Part shown: piece by piece, positions 37,027 to 46,470 of the stretch | Layout: each line of letters starts with the position of its first letter | Position numbering within the stretch: position 1 is the stretch's first letter | Origin: Cohaesibacter sp. | GTDB lineage: Bacteria > Pseudomonadota > Alphaproteobacteria > Rhizobiales > Cohaesibacteraceae | Reading direction: 5' to 3' | DNA: 64,000 bases | Assembly: GCA_025210795.1 (NCBI GenBank) | Contig: JAOAQZ010000037.1 | Coordinates: 1-64,000 of the forward strand | The notes under the pieces: model-generated | The model's database searches: none | Seen by the model: the letters and a program-made list of their open reading frames with translations, nothing else | What the model was told of the DNA's origin: nothing | Translations under genes and position numbers: made by a program

Positions 37027-37857
37027 CTAAAAGGTTTTGATGATCGTGCGCCTTACCATCTCTTCCACTGCCTCTAGCCGGTAATCGGCCGAGCCGCGGA
37101 CGTCATCAATCGGGGATAGTCCGGCAAGGTGATGGGGCTTGATTACATCCCTGATGGCAGCTTCCTGCATTGGCACGCCGATCAGGTCACGCTCCAGCGC
37201 CTCCAGTCTTTTGGCAACGGGTGAGCAAGCGCCCACAGCAATCGCGGCTTGGCCAATTGCGCCCTCCTCATCTGGAGTGAGCACAGCAGCCACCATACAG
37301 ATGGAAATGACCAGATAACGCCGCGAGCCAAGTTTGCTAAAGGCCCCTTTGGCCTTGGGGTGCGGCGTGGGGACAAAGAGATCGGTCAACAATTCATCCT
37401 CTGCCAACTCGGTCTGCCTAACACCTTTGAGGAACTGGGAGAGCGGCATAGTCCGGTTGCCGCGCCGGGACTTTAGGGTGACTTGCGCATCGAGCGTCAG
37501 CAAAGGCGGCACCCCATCCGCTGCCGGAGAGGCATTGCACAGATTGCCAGCCATGGTCCCAGCATTCTGGATTTGTAAGGATCCAACCTCGCGTGCTGCG
37601 GCTTGCAGCCCCCAAAAAGCGGCTGGCATCTTGGCCCGCGCAACATCGCTCCATGTTGTCATAGCACCAAAATGCCAGCCATCGGCTGCCTGGGAGGAAT
37701 AGCGCAGCGCGGAAATTTGGCTTAAGTCCACGATCGGGTCAAGAAAGGGCTTTTCCCCTTGTGCAGGGTAGAAATCTGTCCCTCCAGCAACAATGCATGC
37801 TTGCTTGCTGGCAAGCATTTCAAGAGCCTGATCAAGTGTCTGAGGGCTTTGATGCAT
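37027..37857 (-). CDS. FAD-binding subunit of the molybdenum hydroxylase
   Basis: The product is 276 residues of the CoxM/XdhA-FAD type: 'ACIVAGGTDFYPAQGEKPFL' (FAD pyrophosphate loop), 'REVGSLQIQNAGTMAGNLCN' followed by ASPAAD (second FAD motif), and a C-terminal CO_deh_flav_C domain ('KLGSRRYLVISICMVAAVLT'). It carries electrons from the iron-sulphur clusters to NAD or another acceptor. It lies 91 bp upstream of the fused FeS/Mo gene on the same strand, so the complete enzyme is encoded by two genes. Confidence 0.88.
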   Translation of the reverse strand: MHQSPQTLDQALEMLASKQACIVAGGTDFYPAQGEKPFLDPIVDLSQISALRYSSQAADGWHFGAMTTWSDVARAKMPAAFWGLQAAAREVGSLQIQNAGTMAGNLCNASPAADGVPPLLTLDAQVTLKSRRGNRTMPLSQFLKGVRQTELAEDELLTDLFVPTPHPKAKGAFSKLGSRRYLVISICMVAAVLTPDEEGAIGQAAIAVGACSPVAKRLEALERDLIGVPMQEAAIRDVIKPHHLAGLSPIDDVRGSADYRLEAVEEMVRRTIIKTF

Positions 37858-38058
37858 GATGTTACCACCCGGTTAGAAGGCAATTATTTTGTTAGCATGC
37901 AAATGATAATTCTGTTTTTTTGATCTTGTCAATGCAAATTCCAAGTTCGGGCAAAAAAAGGCTTTGTCCGTGGATATACTGATATTTGCGTGTTTCACTT
38001 GCAAAGCTCCACCAGACTTTGCCAGCATCACACCATGGCAAAGCTTGGGCTGCACAGC

Positions 38059-38652
38059 CTATTTGTTGTAGTTTGCCCAGTCTTTCGGGCTATCAATATC
38101 GATGCAGCAGCTCTCATCTGCCATAGGGATGAGGCGCACTTTATCCTTGTTATGCAAGATGATGCGCTTGCCGCCTTCGTCACCCGAAAGCTGGGATAGT
38201 TCTTTAAAAAAGGCCTTGCCAAACAGGACGGGATTGCCGCGCTGCTCCTTAAAACTCGGGGCGATAATGGCCTCAGGCTCGGCCGCCTCAATCAATTTAT
38301 TCAAGACGGGAGGGGAAAGAGAGGGCATATCTGCCAGCATGACCAGCACCCCATCACAATCGGCACGGAGCTGCTGAACGGCAAAGGCAAGGCTGTGGCC
38401 TAACCCGATATCGGGGCCGGTTATTCTGTGCTGACGATGAGGAAGGCCGCCCAAAGCATCCTTGCGCCCGTCAAACCCGTTTTGAGGCAAGAAGACATGG
38501 AGCTGCCTTATGCGGCTTTGGATAAGATCCTGCGCCACTTTACGCAGCATAGGTTGACCACCAACCGGCAACAAAAGCTTGTCTTGCGGCGCCATACGGC
38601 GGGATTGCCCGGCAGCAAGCAAAATTGCGTCGATTGAATAGGGCTTCGGCAT
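38059..38652 (-). CDS. MocA-like molybdenum cofactor cytidylyltransferase
   Basis: The product is 197 residues with the nucleotidyltransferase signature 'AILLAAGQSRRMAPQDKLLL' followed by PVGG, then 'VLVMLADMPSLSPPVLNKLI' and 'RGNPVLFGKAFFKELSQLSG', as in MocA/MobA-like enzymes. It would convert the Mo-cofactor to the cytosine dinucleotide form used by xanthine dehydrogenase-family enzymes. It is 200 bp upstream of the FAD subunit on the same strand. No XdhC-type chaperone is present in the window. Confidence 0.82.
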   Translation of the reverse strand: MPKPYSIDAILLAAGQSRRMAPQDKLLLPVGGQPMLRKVAQDLIQSRIRQLHVFLPQNGFDGRKDALGGLPHRQHRITGPDIGLGHSLAFAVQQLRADCDGVLVMLADMPSLSPPVLNKLIEAAEPEAIIAPSFKEQRGNPVLFGKAFFKELSQLSGDEGGKRIILHNKDKVRLIPMADESCCIDIDSPKDWANYNK

Positions 38653-38778
38653 AAGGCGTTAGGATCCAACGGGCATCAATAGAGAGGAGGATGGCAGGGA
38701 GTATCCTCACCGCCATCCCATGATTATTACGCAAAGATCGCGCAGTTGCATCCCAAAACCGGATGAAAACTCGGCACT

Positions 38779-39612
38779 CTAGTCAACAAAGGCCCGTTCG
38801 ACCACAAAGGTGGATGGCCGCGCATTGGAGCCTTCTTCAAGGCCGAAACCTTCGAGAATTTCCTTGGTTTCATTGAGCATCTCCATGGATCCGCAAATCA
38901 TGCCACGGTCATGTTCCGGGCAAATTGGCGGCACACCAAGATCTTCAAAGACTTTGCCAGAGCGCATGAGATCCGTAATCCGTCCGGTACGCTCATAGGG
39001 CTCGCGCGTCACCGTGGCATAATGGACCAGTCTCCCTTTGGTGAATTCCCCAACCAACGGATCTTCCGAGCAGAGTTTGATCAAATCCTGACCATATTTG
39101 AGTTCTGCCACTTCCCGACAGGTATGAGTGAGGATGACCTGATCAAATTTCTCGTATGTTTCGGGATCGCGGATGAGAGAGGCAAAAGGGGCAATGCCGG
39201 TGCCGGTGGAGAACATATAAAGGCGTTTGCCGGGGATCAGCGCATCATTGACCAATGTGCCGGTGGGCTTTTTGCGCATCAAGACCATGTCGCCAACCTT
39301 GATCTTTTGCAAATGCTCGGTCAGCGGCCCGCCCTGCACCTTGATGGAGAAGAATTCCACTTCTTCATCCCAGCTTGGTGAGGCAATGGAATAGGCGCGA
39401 AAGACGGGACGCTCAGCATTGGGCAGGCCGATCATCACAAATTCACCAGAGCGAAAGCGGAAGGAGGCCGGGCGCGTGATGCGAAAGCGAAAGAGACGGT
39501 CTGTGTAATGCTCTACATGGGTGACCGTTTCCGCAAAAACATTAGCCGGAATGGGATAGACTATACTGCTGGTCGCAGGATTGCTTGGGGTCACTTCGCC
39601 AACAAAGGTCAT
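38779..39612 (-). CDS. fpr: Ferredoxin--NADP reductase
   Basis: The product is 277 residues. The FAD motif 'RPVFRAYSIASP' at about 75, the loop 'GGPLTEHLQKIKVGDMVLMR', the NADP-binding 'RLYMFSTGTGIAPFASLIRD', and the end 'FVVERAFVD' match the bacterial subclass of Fpr from Rhodobacter and Azotobacter. It exchanges electrons between NADPH and ferredoxin or flavodoxin. I chose ATG 39612 because AGGAGA lies 6-7 nt upstream; a TTG 21 nt earlier lies before that site. A 12-bp palindrome (39676-39687) is 64 bp upstream of the start. Confidence 0.9.
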   Translation of the reverse strand: MTFVGEVTPSNPATSSIVYPIPANVFAETVTHVEHYTDRLFRFRITRPASFRFRSGEFVMIGLPNAERPVFRAYSIASPSWDEEVEFFSIKVQGGPLTEHLQKIKVGDMVLMRKKPTGTLVNDALIPGKRLYMFSTGTGIAPFASLIRDPETYEKFDQVILTHTCREVAELKYGQDLIKLCSEDPLVGEFTKGRLVHYATVTREPYERTGRITDLMRSGKVFEDLGVPPICPEHDRGMICGSMEMLNETKEILEGFGLEEGSNARPSTFVVERAFVD

Positions 39613-39675
39613 CTCGGTCTCCTGTCTTTGCAAAGCTCTACGCTATTAAAGAGTGAATTTCATTGCCAATATTTA

Positions 39676-39687
39676 TTTGTATACAAA
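39676..39687. promoter_or_regulatory. Palindrome upstream of fpr, GntR-like operator
   Basis: TTTGTATACAAA is a perfect 12-bp palindrome 64-75 bp upstream of the fpr start. Its core TTGTATACAA fits the general pattern of FadR-type GntR operators (GT-N-AC half sites). No GntR gene is in the window, so the regulator is unknown. Confidence 0.45.
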
Positions 39688-39882
39688 CAATTATTATAGA
39701 CCTTTTCAGAAGTCAAGCCTTTCGTATCCGCCCTCTCTGCGATAGGAGCGGATTCGTGCAACATTTTGCATGCTGGTGGAGGTGGTGGCAGCCATGATTT
39801 GGGATATGACACTTTTGCGACCAGCTCATAATAGTCATCGAGCGGCAGCATGCCCCTTCATCTGCGACAAACCCCTCCCAAC

Positions 39883-40791
39883 CTAGCGCCGAGCCTTGGT
39901 GGGCAATTGAAACTCAGCCAGACTGTCAACAAACATATCGATGAACTCCATGGTGATGACCGAACGCGGTGTATGAGTTGGGTAAAGGATATGCACCTCA
40001 TGAGGAATAACGGGAGAGAAGGGTTTGATGATGAGGCCCTCATGCTCATATTCCAGCGCATCAATGATAGAGACAACGCTCACCCCCACCCCGCGCGCCA
40101 CAATTCGGCAGGCTGCCCCGAACTGGCGGGTTTCAATGAGGGAATTAAGCTCTGCGCCGCTGGCATCAAAGGCGGTTTTGACCAGATTGAAGAAAGAGCT
40201 TGAGCGGCGAGTATGGATGAAAGGCTCGCCATCAAAATCGCGCGGGGTCAGCTGCTCCTTGTCTTTAAGCTTGTGGCCGGGGGGCAGGATGGCAACCGAG
40301 CGCATCATTAAGGGGATTGATTCAATCACCGGATGGTCATGATAGTCGGCTGTAATGCCAAGGTCATATTGGTGGGAGATAATCCAGTCGAGAATGCGCT
40401 CTGGCCGGTCAGGCTCCAGCGCCAATGTCACGCCGGGGCGTTCTTTGAGGAATTGCGCGATGATGCCGGGCAAATGGGTTGTCGCAAAACCGGGCAAGCA
40501 GGCCACCCGCACATGCCCCACCTTTCTTTCATGAATTTCCTGCGACATCTTTTCGATATTGCGAAGCCCGGCCATGACCCGATCAATTTCATCAAGCAAA
40601 AAGCGTGCCTCATGGGTGGGGACAAGCCTGCCCCCTTCGCGCACCAGAACGGTGAAGCCAAGGCTTTGAGTGAGTGAATTAATGAGGCGCGAAACTGCAG
40701 GCTGAGAGATGCCCAATTGCTGTGCTGCAAGGGTAACATTGCCAGTTGTGGCAACTGTGCGAAAGGCTTCTAACTGTCTGACTTGTAACAT
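39883..40791 (-). CDS. LysR-family transcriptional regulator
   Basis: The product is 302 residues. The winged helix-turn-helix is at residues about 3-60 ('LEAFRTVATTGNVTLAAQQL', 'GISQPAVSRLINSL'), followed by the linker helix and the two-lobed effector-binding domain (about 90-295; 'VGHVRVACLPGFATTHLPGI', 'EHEGLIIKPFSPVIPHEVHI'). A palindrome with T-N11-A form sits 64-80 bp upstream of its start, as expected for autoregulation. The gene stands divergent from ugpB, 362 bp away, and upstream of fpr in the same direction. The target is not known; the large distance to ugpB leaves either neighbour possible. Confidence 0.9.
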   Translation of the reverse strand: MLQVRQLEAFRTVATTGNVTLAAQQLGISQPAVSRLINSLTQSLGFTVLVREGGRLVPTHEARFLLDEIDRVMAGLRNIEKMSQEIHERKVGHVRVACLPGFATTHLPGIIAQFLKERPGVTLALEPDRPERILDWIISHQYDLGITADYHDHPVIESIPLMMRSVAILPPGHKLKDKEQLTPRDFDGEPFIHTRRSSSFFNLVKTAFDASGAELNSLIETRQFGAACRIVARGVGVSVVSIIDALEYEHEGLIIKPFSPVIPHEVHILYPTHTPRSVITMEFIDMFVDSLAEFQLPTKARR

Positions 40792-40854
40792 GTGTCGAAA
40801 TATCCCGACTTACTCCAAAGGGCATCTTCTTGAATCTTTATGACTTTCTTGATT

Positions 40855-40871
40855 TATAACATGATGTTATA
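40855..40871. promoter_or_regulatory. LysR-type operator (T-N11-A palindrome)
   Basis: TATAACATGATGTTATA is a perfect 17-bp palindrome around one central base. It contains TAACATGATGTTA, an exact T-N11-A box of the kind bound by LysR-type regulators. It is 64 bp upstream of the LysR gene at 40791. Confidence 0.6.
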
Positions 40872-41049
40872 GCAAATGCGATAAAAATTCATTTGAATTA
40901 TTTTTTTTAGCCAATAAGCTACTTTCGTCTGGTGTGGCTGGCTATTGTGTCTGGCATAGCCCGAACGCCTCCCCGGCGGGGTCATATCTGACTTTGCCAA
41001 TCGTCCGTATTTTTGGATTTGGAAGAATGCGGACCGAGAAGCAAGGACG

Positions 41050-41090
41050 CTTTTGCTGATGGTGGCTCACCTTCATGCCAACAGCAAAAG
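41050..41090. promoter_or_regulatory. Inverted repeat upstream of ugpB
   Basis: CTTTTGCTG (41050-41058) and CAGCAAAAG (41082-41090) are perfect 9-bp inverted repeats 23 nt apart, 64 bp upstream of the ugpB start. They could be an operator pair or an mRNA leader hairpin. No Pho box (CTGTCAT repeat) was seen in this region. Confidence 0.35.
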
Positions 41091-41153
41091 GGACAGATAC
41101 CGGTTGGGGGTACAGATTTTTATTTGTCTCAAGATTGAGCAAAGGATACAAAA

Positions 41154-42464
41154 ATGAAAATGTCTCGCAAATTTGCATGCCTGTTGGGAGCAAGCATGCT
41201 CGCTGGTCTGGCCTCTCCGGCTCTGGCGGCAACCGAAGTTCAGTGGTGGCACGCAATGGGCGGCACCAATGGCGAACGCGTTAATAAAATTGCCAATGAT
41301 TTCAATGCCACCCAGTCCGACTATAAAGTTGTTCCGGTTTATAAAGGCAACTATACCGAAACAATGACCGCTGCGATTGCTGCTTTCCGTGCGAAAGAAC
41401 AGCCTCATATCGTACAGGTTTTCGAAGTTGGCACCGCCACCATGATGGCTGCCAAAGGCGCCGTTTATCCAGTTGAAAAACTGATGAAAGATGCTGGCGA
41501 GAGCTTCGACAAATCCACCTACCTGCCTGCTGTGATCTCTTACTATCAGACCCCTGAGGGCGAGCTTTTGTCCATGCCGTTCAACAGCTCCACTCCGGTT
41601 CTGTGGTACAACAAGGACGCTTTGAAAAAAGCCGGTGCCGATGTGCCAAAAAGCTGGGATGATGTGAAAGCAGTTTCCAAAAAGCTGGTTGATAGCGGCA
41701 TGAAGTGCGGCTTCTCCTTTGGCTGGCAGTCCTGGGTCATGATCGAGAACTTCTCCGCATGGCACAATATGGAAATGGGCACCAAGGAAAACGGCTTTGC
41801 CGGTTTCGACACCGAGTTCACCTTCAACAATGACAAGGTTGCTGCCCGTCTTGATGACATTGCTGCTATGAGCAAGACCAAGCAGTTTGTCTATGGCGGC
41901 CGCCGCGGCGACAGCCTGCCAATGTTCACCAATGGTGAATGCGGCATGTGGATGAACTCCTCTGCCTATTACGGCTCCATCAAGGGTCAAGCCAAGTTCG
42001 AATTTGGCCAGACTATGCTGCCGCTCGACACCAAAGTTGCTGACAAGCCGCAAAACTCCATCATTGGCGGTGCGACCCTTTGGGTTCTCTCCGGTCATGA
42101 GAGCAAAGAATATAAAGGCGTTGCCAAATTCATGACTTACCTGTCTTCTCCTGAAGTACAGGCATGGTGGCATCAGGAAACAGGCTATGTGCCGATCACC
42201 ACTCCTGCTTATGAATTGTCCAAGAAACAGGGTTTCTATGACAAGAATCCTGGCACCGACACTGCTATTCAGCAGCTGAGCCTGAACCAGCCAACCCCTG
42301 CCTCTCGCGGCCTGCGTTTTGGTAGCTTTGTGCAGGTTCGCGATGTGCTGAACGAAGAAATGGAAGCCATCTGGGCTGGCGATAAAGACGCCAAGACCGC
42401 TCTGGATGCAGCCAAGAAGCGCGGTGACGCTTTGCTGCGCAAGTTTGAGCGCACAGCCAAGTAA
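41154..42464 (+). CDS. ugpB: sn-Glycerol-3-phosphate/glycerophosphodiester-binding protein UgpB
   Basis: The product is 436 residues with a signal peptide ('[20 protein letters not shown]', cleavage after ALA). The mature protein begins '[20 protein letters not shown]' and continues with '[20 protein letters not shown]' and '[20 protein letters not shown]', all typical of UgpB (family 1 solute-binding proteins). It captures glycerol-3-phosphate or glycerophosphodiesters in the periplasm for UgpAEC. It is the first gene of the operon ugpB-A-E-C-Q-HAD. A strong GC-rich hairpin after the gene probably keeps its mRNA at a higher level than that of the permease genes. Confidence 0.93.
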   Translation: MKMSRKFACLLGASMLAGLASPALAATEVQWWHAMGGTNGERVNKIANDFNATQSDYKVVPVYKGNYTETMTAAIAAFRAKEQPHIVQVFEVGTATMMAAKGAVYPVEKLMKDAGESFDKSTYLPAVISYYQTPEGELLSMPFNSSTPVLWYNKDALKKAGADVPKSWDDVKAVSKKLVDSGMKCGFSFGWQSWVMIENFSAWHNMEMGTKENGFAGFDTEFTFNNDKVAARLDDIAAMSKTKQFVYGGRRGDSLPMFTNGECGMWMNSSAYYGSIKGQAKFEFGQTMLPLDTKVADKPQNSIIGGATLWVLSGHESKEYKGVAKFMTYLSSPEVQAWWHQETGYVPITTPAYELSKKQGFYDKNPGTDTAIQQLSLNQPTPASRGLRFGSFVQVRDVLNEEMEAIWAGDKDAKTALDAAKKRGDALLRKFERTAK

Positions 42465-42483
42465 ATCTGGCACGATCACTCTG

Positions 42484-42510
42484 CACCCCGGCGCGACAGG
42501 CGGCGGGGTG
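42484..42510 (+). other. GC-rich hairpin between ugpB and ugpA
   Basis: CACCCCG and CGGGGTG form a stem of 7 bp, extendable with G-C pairs, 20 bp after the ugpB stop. It is not followed by a clean T-run. Hairpins at this place are common in ABC operons and protect the binding-protein mRNA or attenuate the downstream genes. Confidence 0.55.
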
Positions 42511-42592
42511 TCTTTGCCTATTCAGGTCTTTTGGGCCCAAGTCAGGTCTTTCGGGATCTGTCCGGGTCTTATTGGCCTTCTTGGAGCCTTTC

Positions 42593-43474
42593 ATGATAAA
42601 ACGCGTCCATTTCCCTGCGTCCCCCCTGCCCTATCTTTTGGTGGCACCGCAAATTCTGATTACCATTGTGTTTTTTATCTGGCCTGCCAGTCAGGCGCTT
42701 TATCAGTCTTTTCTGATTGAAGATGCCTTTGGTCTGGGCTCCGAATTTGTCTGGTTCGAAAATTTTGAATTGTTGTTTGAAGACGAGCATTATATCGACA
42801 GTTTCCTGCGCACTGCTTTCTTCTCGGCCGCTGTTGCTCTTTTATCCATGTCTATCGCGCTGGTTCTTGCCGGCTTTGCTGACCGTGTGATCAAGGGGGC
42901 CACCTTCTACCGCACCTTGCTGATCTGGCCATATGCCATTGCACCGGTTCTGGCCGGGGCTTTGTGGGTTTTCATGTTCAACCCCACCTTGGGGATTTTT
43001 CCCTATTTTCTGGAAATGATTGGTGTTACCTGGAACCATTATCTAAATGGCAATCAGGCCATGGCCTTGGTGATTATGGCTGCGGCCTGGAAGCAGGTTG
43101 CCTATAACTTTTTGTTTTATCTAGCGGCGATGCAATCTATTCCGAAATCGGTGATTGAAGCTGCTGCCATTGATGGTGCGGGGCCGGTCAAACGTTTCTC
43201 GACCATTATCTTCCCGCTGATCTCGCCAACCACCTTCTTCCTTCTGGTTATCAATGTGGTTTACGCCTTCTTTGAAACCTTCGGCATCATCCATGCGGTC
43301 ACGCAAGGTGGGCCGGCAAACTCCACCACGATCCTTGTCTACAAGGTCTTTAATGACGGCTTTGTCGGGCTTGATCTTGGTGGATCTGCTGCCCAGTCCG
43401 TTATTCTGATGATCATTGTCATTGCGATGACTGTTGTTCAGTTCCGCTATGTTGAAAGAAAGGTCGAATACTGA
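42593..43474 (+). CDS. ugpA: Glycerol-3-phosphate ABC transporter permease UgpA
   Basis: The product is 293 residues with six hydrophobic segments. The EAA loop that contacts the ATPase is '[20 protein letters not shown]'. The N-terminus ('[20 protein letters not shown]') is typical of UgpA/MalF-type permeases. ATG 42593 follows GGAG; a start 21 nt upstream has no ribosome site. The stop overlaps the ugpE start (ATGA). Confidence 0.92.
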   Translation: MIKRVHFPASPLPYLLVAPQILITIVFFIWPASQALYQSFLIEDAFGLGSEFVWFENFELLFEDEHYIDSFLRTAFFSAAVALLSMSIALVLAGFADRVIKGATFYRTLLIWPYAIAPVLAGALWVFMFNPTLGIFPYFLEMIGVTWNHYLNGNQAMALVIMAAAWKQVAYNFLFYLAAMQSIPKSVIEAAAIDGAGPVKRFSTIIFPLISPTTFFLLVINVVYAFFETFGIIHAVTQGGPANSTTILVYKVFNDGFVGLDLGGSAAQSVILMIIVIAMTVVQFRYVERKVEY

Positions 43475-44325
43475 TGATTGAAAATCGACCCATCGTGACC
43501 TTCTTTACCCATCTGTTTCTGATTTTGGGTATTGCCATGATCGCCCTGCCGATCTGGATCACTTTTGTAACGGCAACACATGACGAGATCCGCATGGTTC
43601 AAACCCCGCTGCCGCTTTGGCCGGGAGATCAGTTTTTCGTCAATCTTGAGCGGACGCTTTTTGGTGCCGGTTTGAGTGGCTCTGAAAATGCGCCAGTCTG
43701 GTTGATGTTGCTGAACAGCCTGGCTATGGCCCTGATGATTTCCATTGGCAAGATTGCCATTTCCCTCATCTCGGCCTTTGCCATTGTCTATTTCAAGTTC
43801 CCGTTCCGCATGACCTTTTTCTGGATGATTTTCATCACCCTGATGCTTCCCGTTGAGGTGCGCATTTTGCCCACTTTTGAAGTGGTGGCCAATCTGGGTC
43901 TGCTCAACAGCTATTGGGGGTTGTCCATTCCGCTCATCGCCTCGGCCACCGCAACCTTCATGTTCCGTCAGGTCTTTTTGACCATTCCCGATGAATTGCT
44001 GGAAAGCGCGCGCATTGACGGGGCCGGGCCCTTGCGGTTCTTTAAGGATATTTTGCTGCCGCTTTCGCGCACCAATATCGCCGCTTTGTTTGTGATTATG
44101 TTCATCTTTGGCTGGAACCAGTATCTGTGGCCGCTTCTGGTTACCACAGACACCTCCATGTCAACCATCGTGATGAGCATCAAACAGATGCTGGAGGCCG
44201 CAGAACAATCCCCGCAATGGAACATCATTATGATGACGGCTCTTCTGGCGATGATCCCGCCGGTCTTTGTTGTCATCGGCATGCAGAAACTCTTCGTCAA
44301 AGGCTTGACGGAAACCGAGAAATAA
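43474..44325 (+). CDS. ugpE: Glycerol-3-phosphate ABC transporter permease UgpE
   Basis: The product is 283 residues with six hydrophobic segments and the EAA loop 'ESARIDGAGPLRFFKDILLP'. The C-terminus 'GMQKLFVKGLTETEK' resembles the 'F-V-x-G-L-T-x-G' ending usual in MalG-type permeases. It pairs with UgpA; their genes overlap by the ATGA at 43472-43476, implying coupled translation. Confidence 0.92.
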   Translation: MIENRPIVTFFTHLFLILGIAMIALPIWITFVTATHDEIRMVQTPLPLWPGDQFFVNLERTLFGAGLSGSENAPVWLMLLNSLAMALMISIGKIAISLISAFAIVYFKFPFRMTFFWMIFITLMLPVEVRILPTFEVVANLGLLNSYWGLSIPLIASATATFMFRQVFLTIPDELLESARIDGAGPLRFFKDILLPLSRTNIAALFVIMFIFGWNQYLWPLLVTTDTSMSTIVMSIKQMLEAAEQSPQWNIIMMTALLAMIPPVFVVIGMQKLFVKGLTETEK

Positions 44326-44358
44326 GCGCCCAGCGCATAAGAAAAACAGGGTATAGCA

Positions 44359-45441
44359 ATGGCTAGTATTTCACTGGAACATATCCATAAAGCCTATGGC
44401 AAAACCAAGGTTATTCACGGCATTGACGGGGTCATCGAAGACGGAGAATTTGTGGTAATTGTCGGGCCGTCGGGCTGTGGCAAATCCACTTTGCTGCGCA
44501 TGATTGCCGGACTTGAAAGCATTACCGAAGGGGATATCCGCATTGGCGACAAGATTGTCAACAATCTGGAGCCTGCCCAGCGCGACATCGCCATGGTGTT
44601 CCAGAATTATGCGCTTTATCCGCATATGAGCGTCTATGAGAATATGTCCTATGGCCTCAAAATCCGCGGTATCGACAAGAGCGAGATCAAGCGGCGGGTG
44701 GAAGAAGCGGCTGACATTCTGGAACTCTCTGACTATCTCAATCGTGCTCCGCGGCAGCTCTCAGGTGGTCAGCGCCAGCGTGTTGCCATGGGCCGTGCCA
44801 TTGTGCGCGAGCCGAGCGTCTTCCTGTTTGATGAGCCGCTCTCCAATCTTGACGCCAAGTTGCGTGTGCAAATGCGGCTGGAGATCAAGAAGCTACAAGA
44901 GCGCCTTGGCATTACCTCGGTTTATGTGACCCATGATCAGGTGGAAGCCATGACCCTTGGCCACCGGCTAATGGTGCTCAATGGCGGCAATGTGGAGCAG
45001 TTTGGCACACCGATTGATCTTTATGACAAGCCCGCCACCCTGTTTGTTGCTGGCTTTATCGGCTCCCCTGCTATGAATATTCTGGATGGCATCTGCGGCT
45101 CTGACGGGCAGAGTGTCACACTCTCGGACGGGGAAGTGCTCAAAGTTGGCTGCGGGTCTGAAGGCCATGCGGGCAAACCGCTCAAGGTTGGCATCCGTCC
45201 GGAACATATGCATCTTGCAGGCAGCAATGAGGCTGTTCTTACCGTCAGCGTGGATGTGGTTGAGCAATTGGGTGCCGATACCATCATTCATGGTGGCCTT
45301 GTTGGGATGGATCATTCCGAGCCAATTTCCGTGCGCCTTGACGGTATTCAGAATTTGGAGCGCGGTGCCAAGGTTGGCTTTGGCGTTGATCCGGCAAATA
45401 TCCATTTGTTTGATCCAGAAACCAGTTTGCGCGTGAATTGA
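44359..45441 (+). CDS. ugpC: Glycerol-3-phosphate ABC transporter ATPase UgpC
   Basis: The product is 360 residues. Walker A is 'GPSGCGKST', the Q-loop '[13 protein letters not shown]', the signature '[16 protein letters not shown]' and Walker B '[16 protein letters not shown]'. The C-terminal 120 residues form the TOBE/MalK-type regulatory domain ('[10 protein letters not shown]'). It powers UgpAE. It lies 33 bp after ugpE and 27 bp before the phosphodiesterase gene. Confidence 0.93.
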   Translation: MASISLEHIHKAYGKTKVIHGIDGVIEDGEFVVIVGPSGCGKSTLLRMIAGLESITEGDIRIGDKIVNNLEPAQRDIAMVFQNYALYPHMSVYENMSYGLKIRGIDKSEIKRRVEEAADILELSDYLNRAPRQLSGGQRQRVAMGRAIVREPSVFLFDEPLSNLDAKLRVQMRLEIKKLQERLGITSVYVTHDQVEAMTLGHRLMVLNGGNVEQFGTPIDLYDKPATLFVAGFIGSPAMNILDGICGSDGQSVTLSDGEVLKVGCGSEGHAGKPLKVGIRPEHMHLAGSNEAVLTVSVDVVEQLGADTIIHGGLVGMDHSEPISVRLDGIQNLERGAKVGFGVDPANIHLFDPETSLRVN

Positions 45442-45468
45442 TTTCTCAAACCAAATGATAGAGACCCC

Positions 45469-46449
45469 ATGACACAGAGTGCTCCCATGCCTGCCAAATC
45501 TGTTATCGACATTCACGGCCATCGCGGTGCGCGCGGCCTGATGCCAGAAAATTCGCTGGAAGGCTTTGCCTATGCCCTGTCCATTGGCATCAAGTTTTTA
45601 GAGCTTGATGTCCAGCTATGCGGGGACGGTGTGATCGTGGCCACCCATGATTTGCATTTGGCAAGCCATGCCACCCGCGACGAAAACGGGGGCTGGCTGG
45701 AAGACAAGGAGCAAGATAGCAAGAGGCTTGAGATTGCCAAAATGCGCTTTACGGATTTGCAGCGCTATGATGTTGGCGGTCTTAAAGCGGGCACTGATTA
45801 TGCTGATCGCTTCCCTGATCAGGCCTTTATGAGCAGAGTCGCCATCCCGTCTCTTGATGAAGTTTTTGAACTTGTTAAGGATTTTGGTGAAGGGGATGAG
45901 GTTCTCAATATCGAGATCAAGACCGATTCCACCCTGCCCCATCATCAGGCCCGCACCCAAGAGGTGGCCGAAGCCATTGTCTCTTGTGTCAAGCATCATA
46001 GCTTTGAAGAACGGGTCTTGTTACAAAGCTTTGACTGGCCCTTGATGGAAAAACTGGCCGAGCTGGTGCCCCATATTTCTCGGGCCTATCTTACCCTGCA
46101 AAAGCCGGAAATCCCCGACGGAGGCAAGGGAGCGCAAGGCACGGTCTATTCCGGCTCGCCCTGGATTGGCTCGTCAGATTTTGATGCCCATGGGGGCAGC
46201 ATTCCGGCGATGGTTGCCGAAGCCAAGGTGCCAATCTGGGCGCCCTTTCACAAGGATCTGACACAGGAAGATCTTGACCTTGCTCATTCCCTTGGGTTGA
46301 TGGTCAATGTCTGGACAGTGAATGAAACGCAAGATATCGAGCGGGTCATTTCCATGGGGGTGGACGGGATCATTTCTGACTATCCATCTCGCGTTCAGCG
46401 CCTGTTGCTTGCCCGCGACATGCATTGGCTTAAAGATGATCAGCGATAG
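45469..46449 (+). CDS. ugpQ: Glycerophosphodiester phosphodiesterase
   Basis: The product is 326 residues. The GDPD catalytic motifs are present: 'GHRGARGLMPENSLEGFAYA' (catalytic His and Arg), 'FLELDVQLCGDGVIVATHDL' (metal-binding Glu/Asp and second His) and 'LNIEIKTD'. No signal peptide is seen, so it works in the cytoplasm and splits imported glycerophosphodiesters into glycerol-3-phosphate and an alcohol, the role of UgpQ. It is larger than E. coli UgpQ (about 247 residues), with an insert between the motifs. The operon position supports the name. Confidence 0.88.
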   Translation: MTQSAPMPAKSVIDIHGHRGARGLMPENSLEGFAYALSIGIKFLELDVQLCGDGVIVATHDLHLASHATRDENGGWLEDKEQDSKRLEIAKMRFTDLQRYDVGGLKAGTDYADRFPDQAFMSRVAIPSLDEVFELVKDFGEGDEVLNIEIKTDSTLPHHQARTQEVAEAIVSCVKHHSFEERVLLQSFDWPLMEKLAELVPHISRAYLTLQKPEIPDGGKGAQGTVYSGSPWIGSSDFDAHGGSIPAMVAEAKVPIWAPFHKDLTQEDLDLAHSLGLMVNVWTVNETQDIERVISMGVDGIISDYPSRVQRLLLARDMHWLKDDQR

Positions 46450-46470
46450 ACTTTAAGAGACAGATCTGCC

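Noticed and set aside
41040..41153. Pho box upstream of ugpB
   Set aside because: No CTGTCAT direct repeat or close variant could be seen.
41073..42479. Long open frame (about 468 codons) on the strand opposite ugpB
   Set aside because: It mirrors a clear ugpB gene, has no recognisable domain or ribosome site, and is explained by the codon bias of the sense strand.
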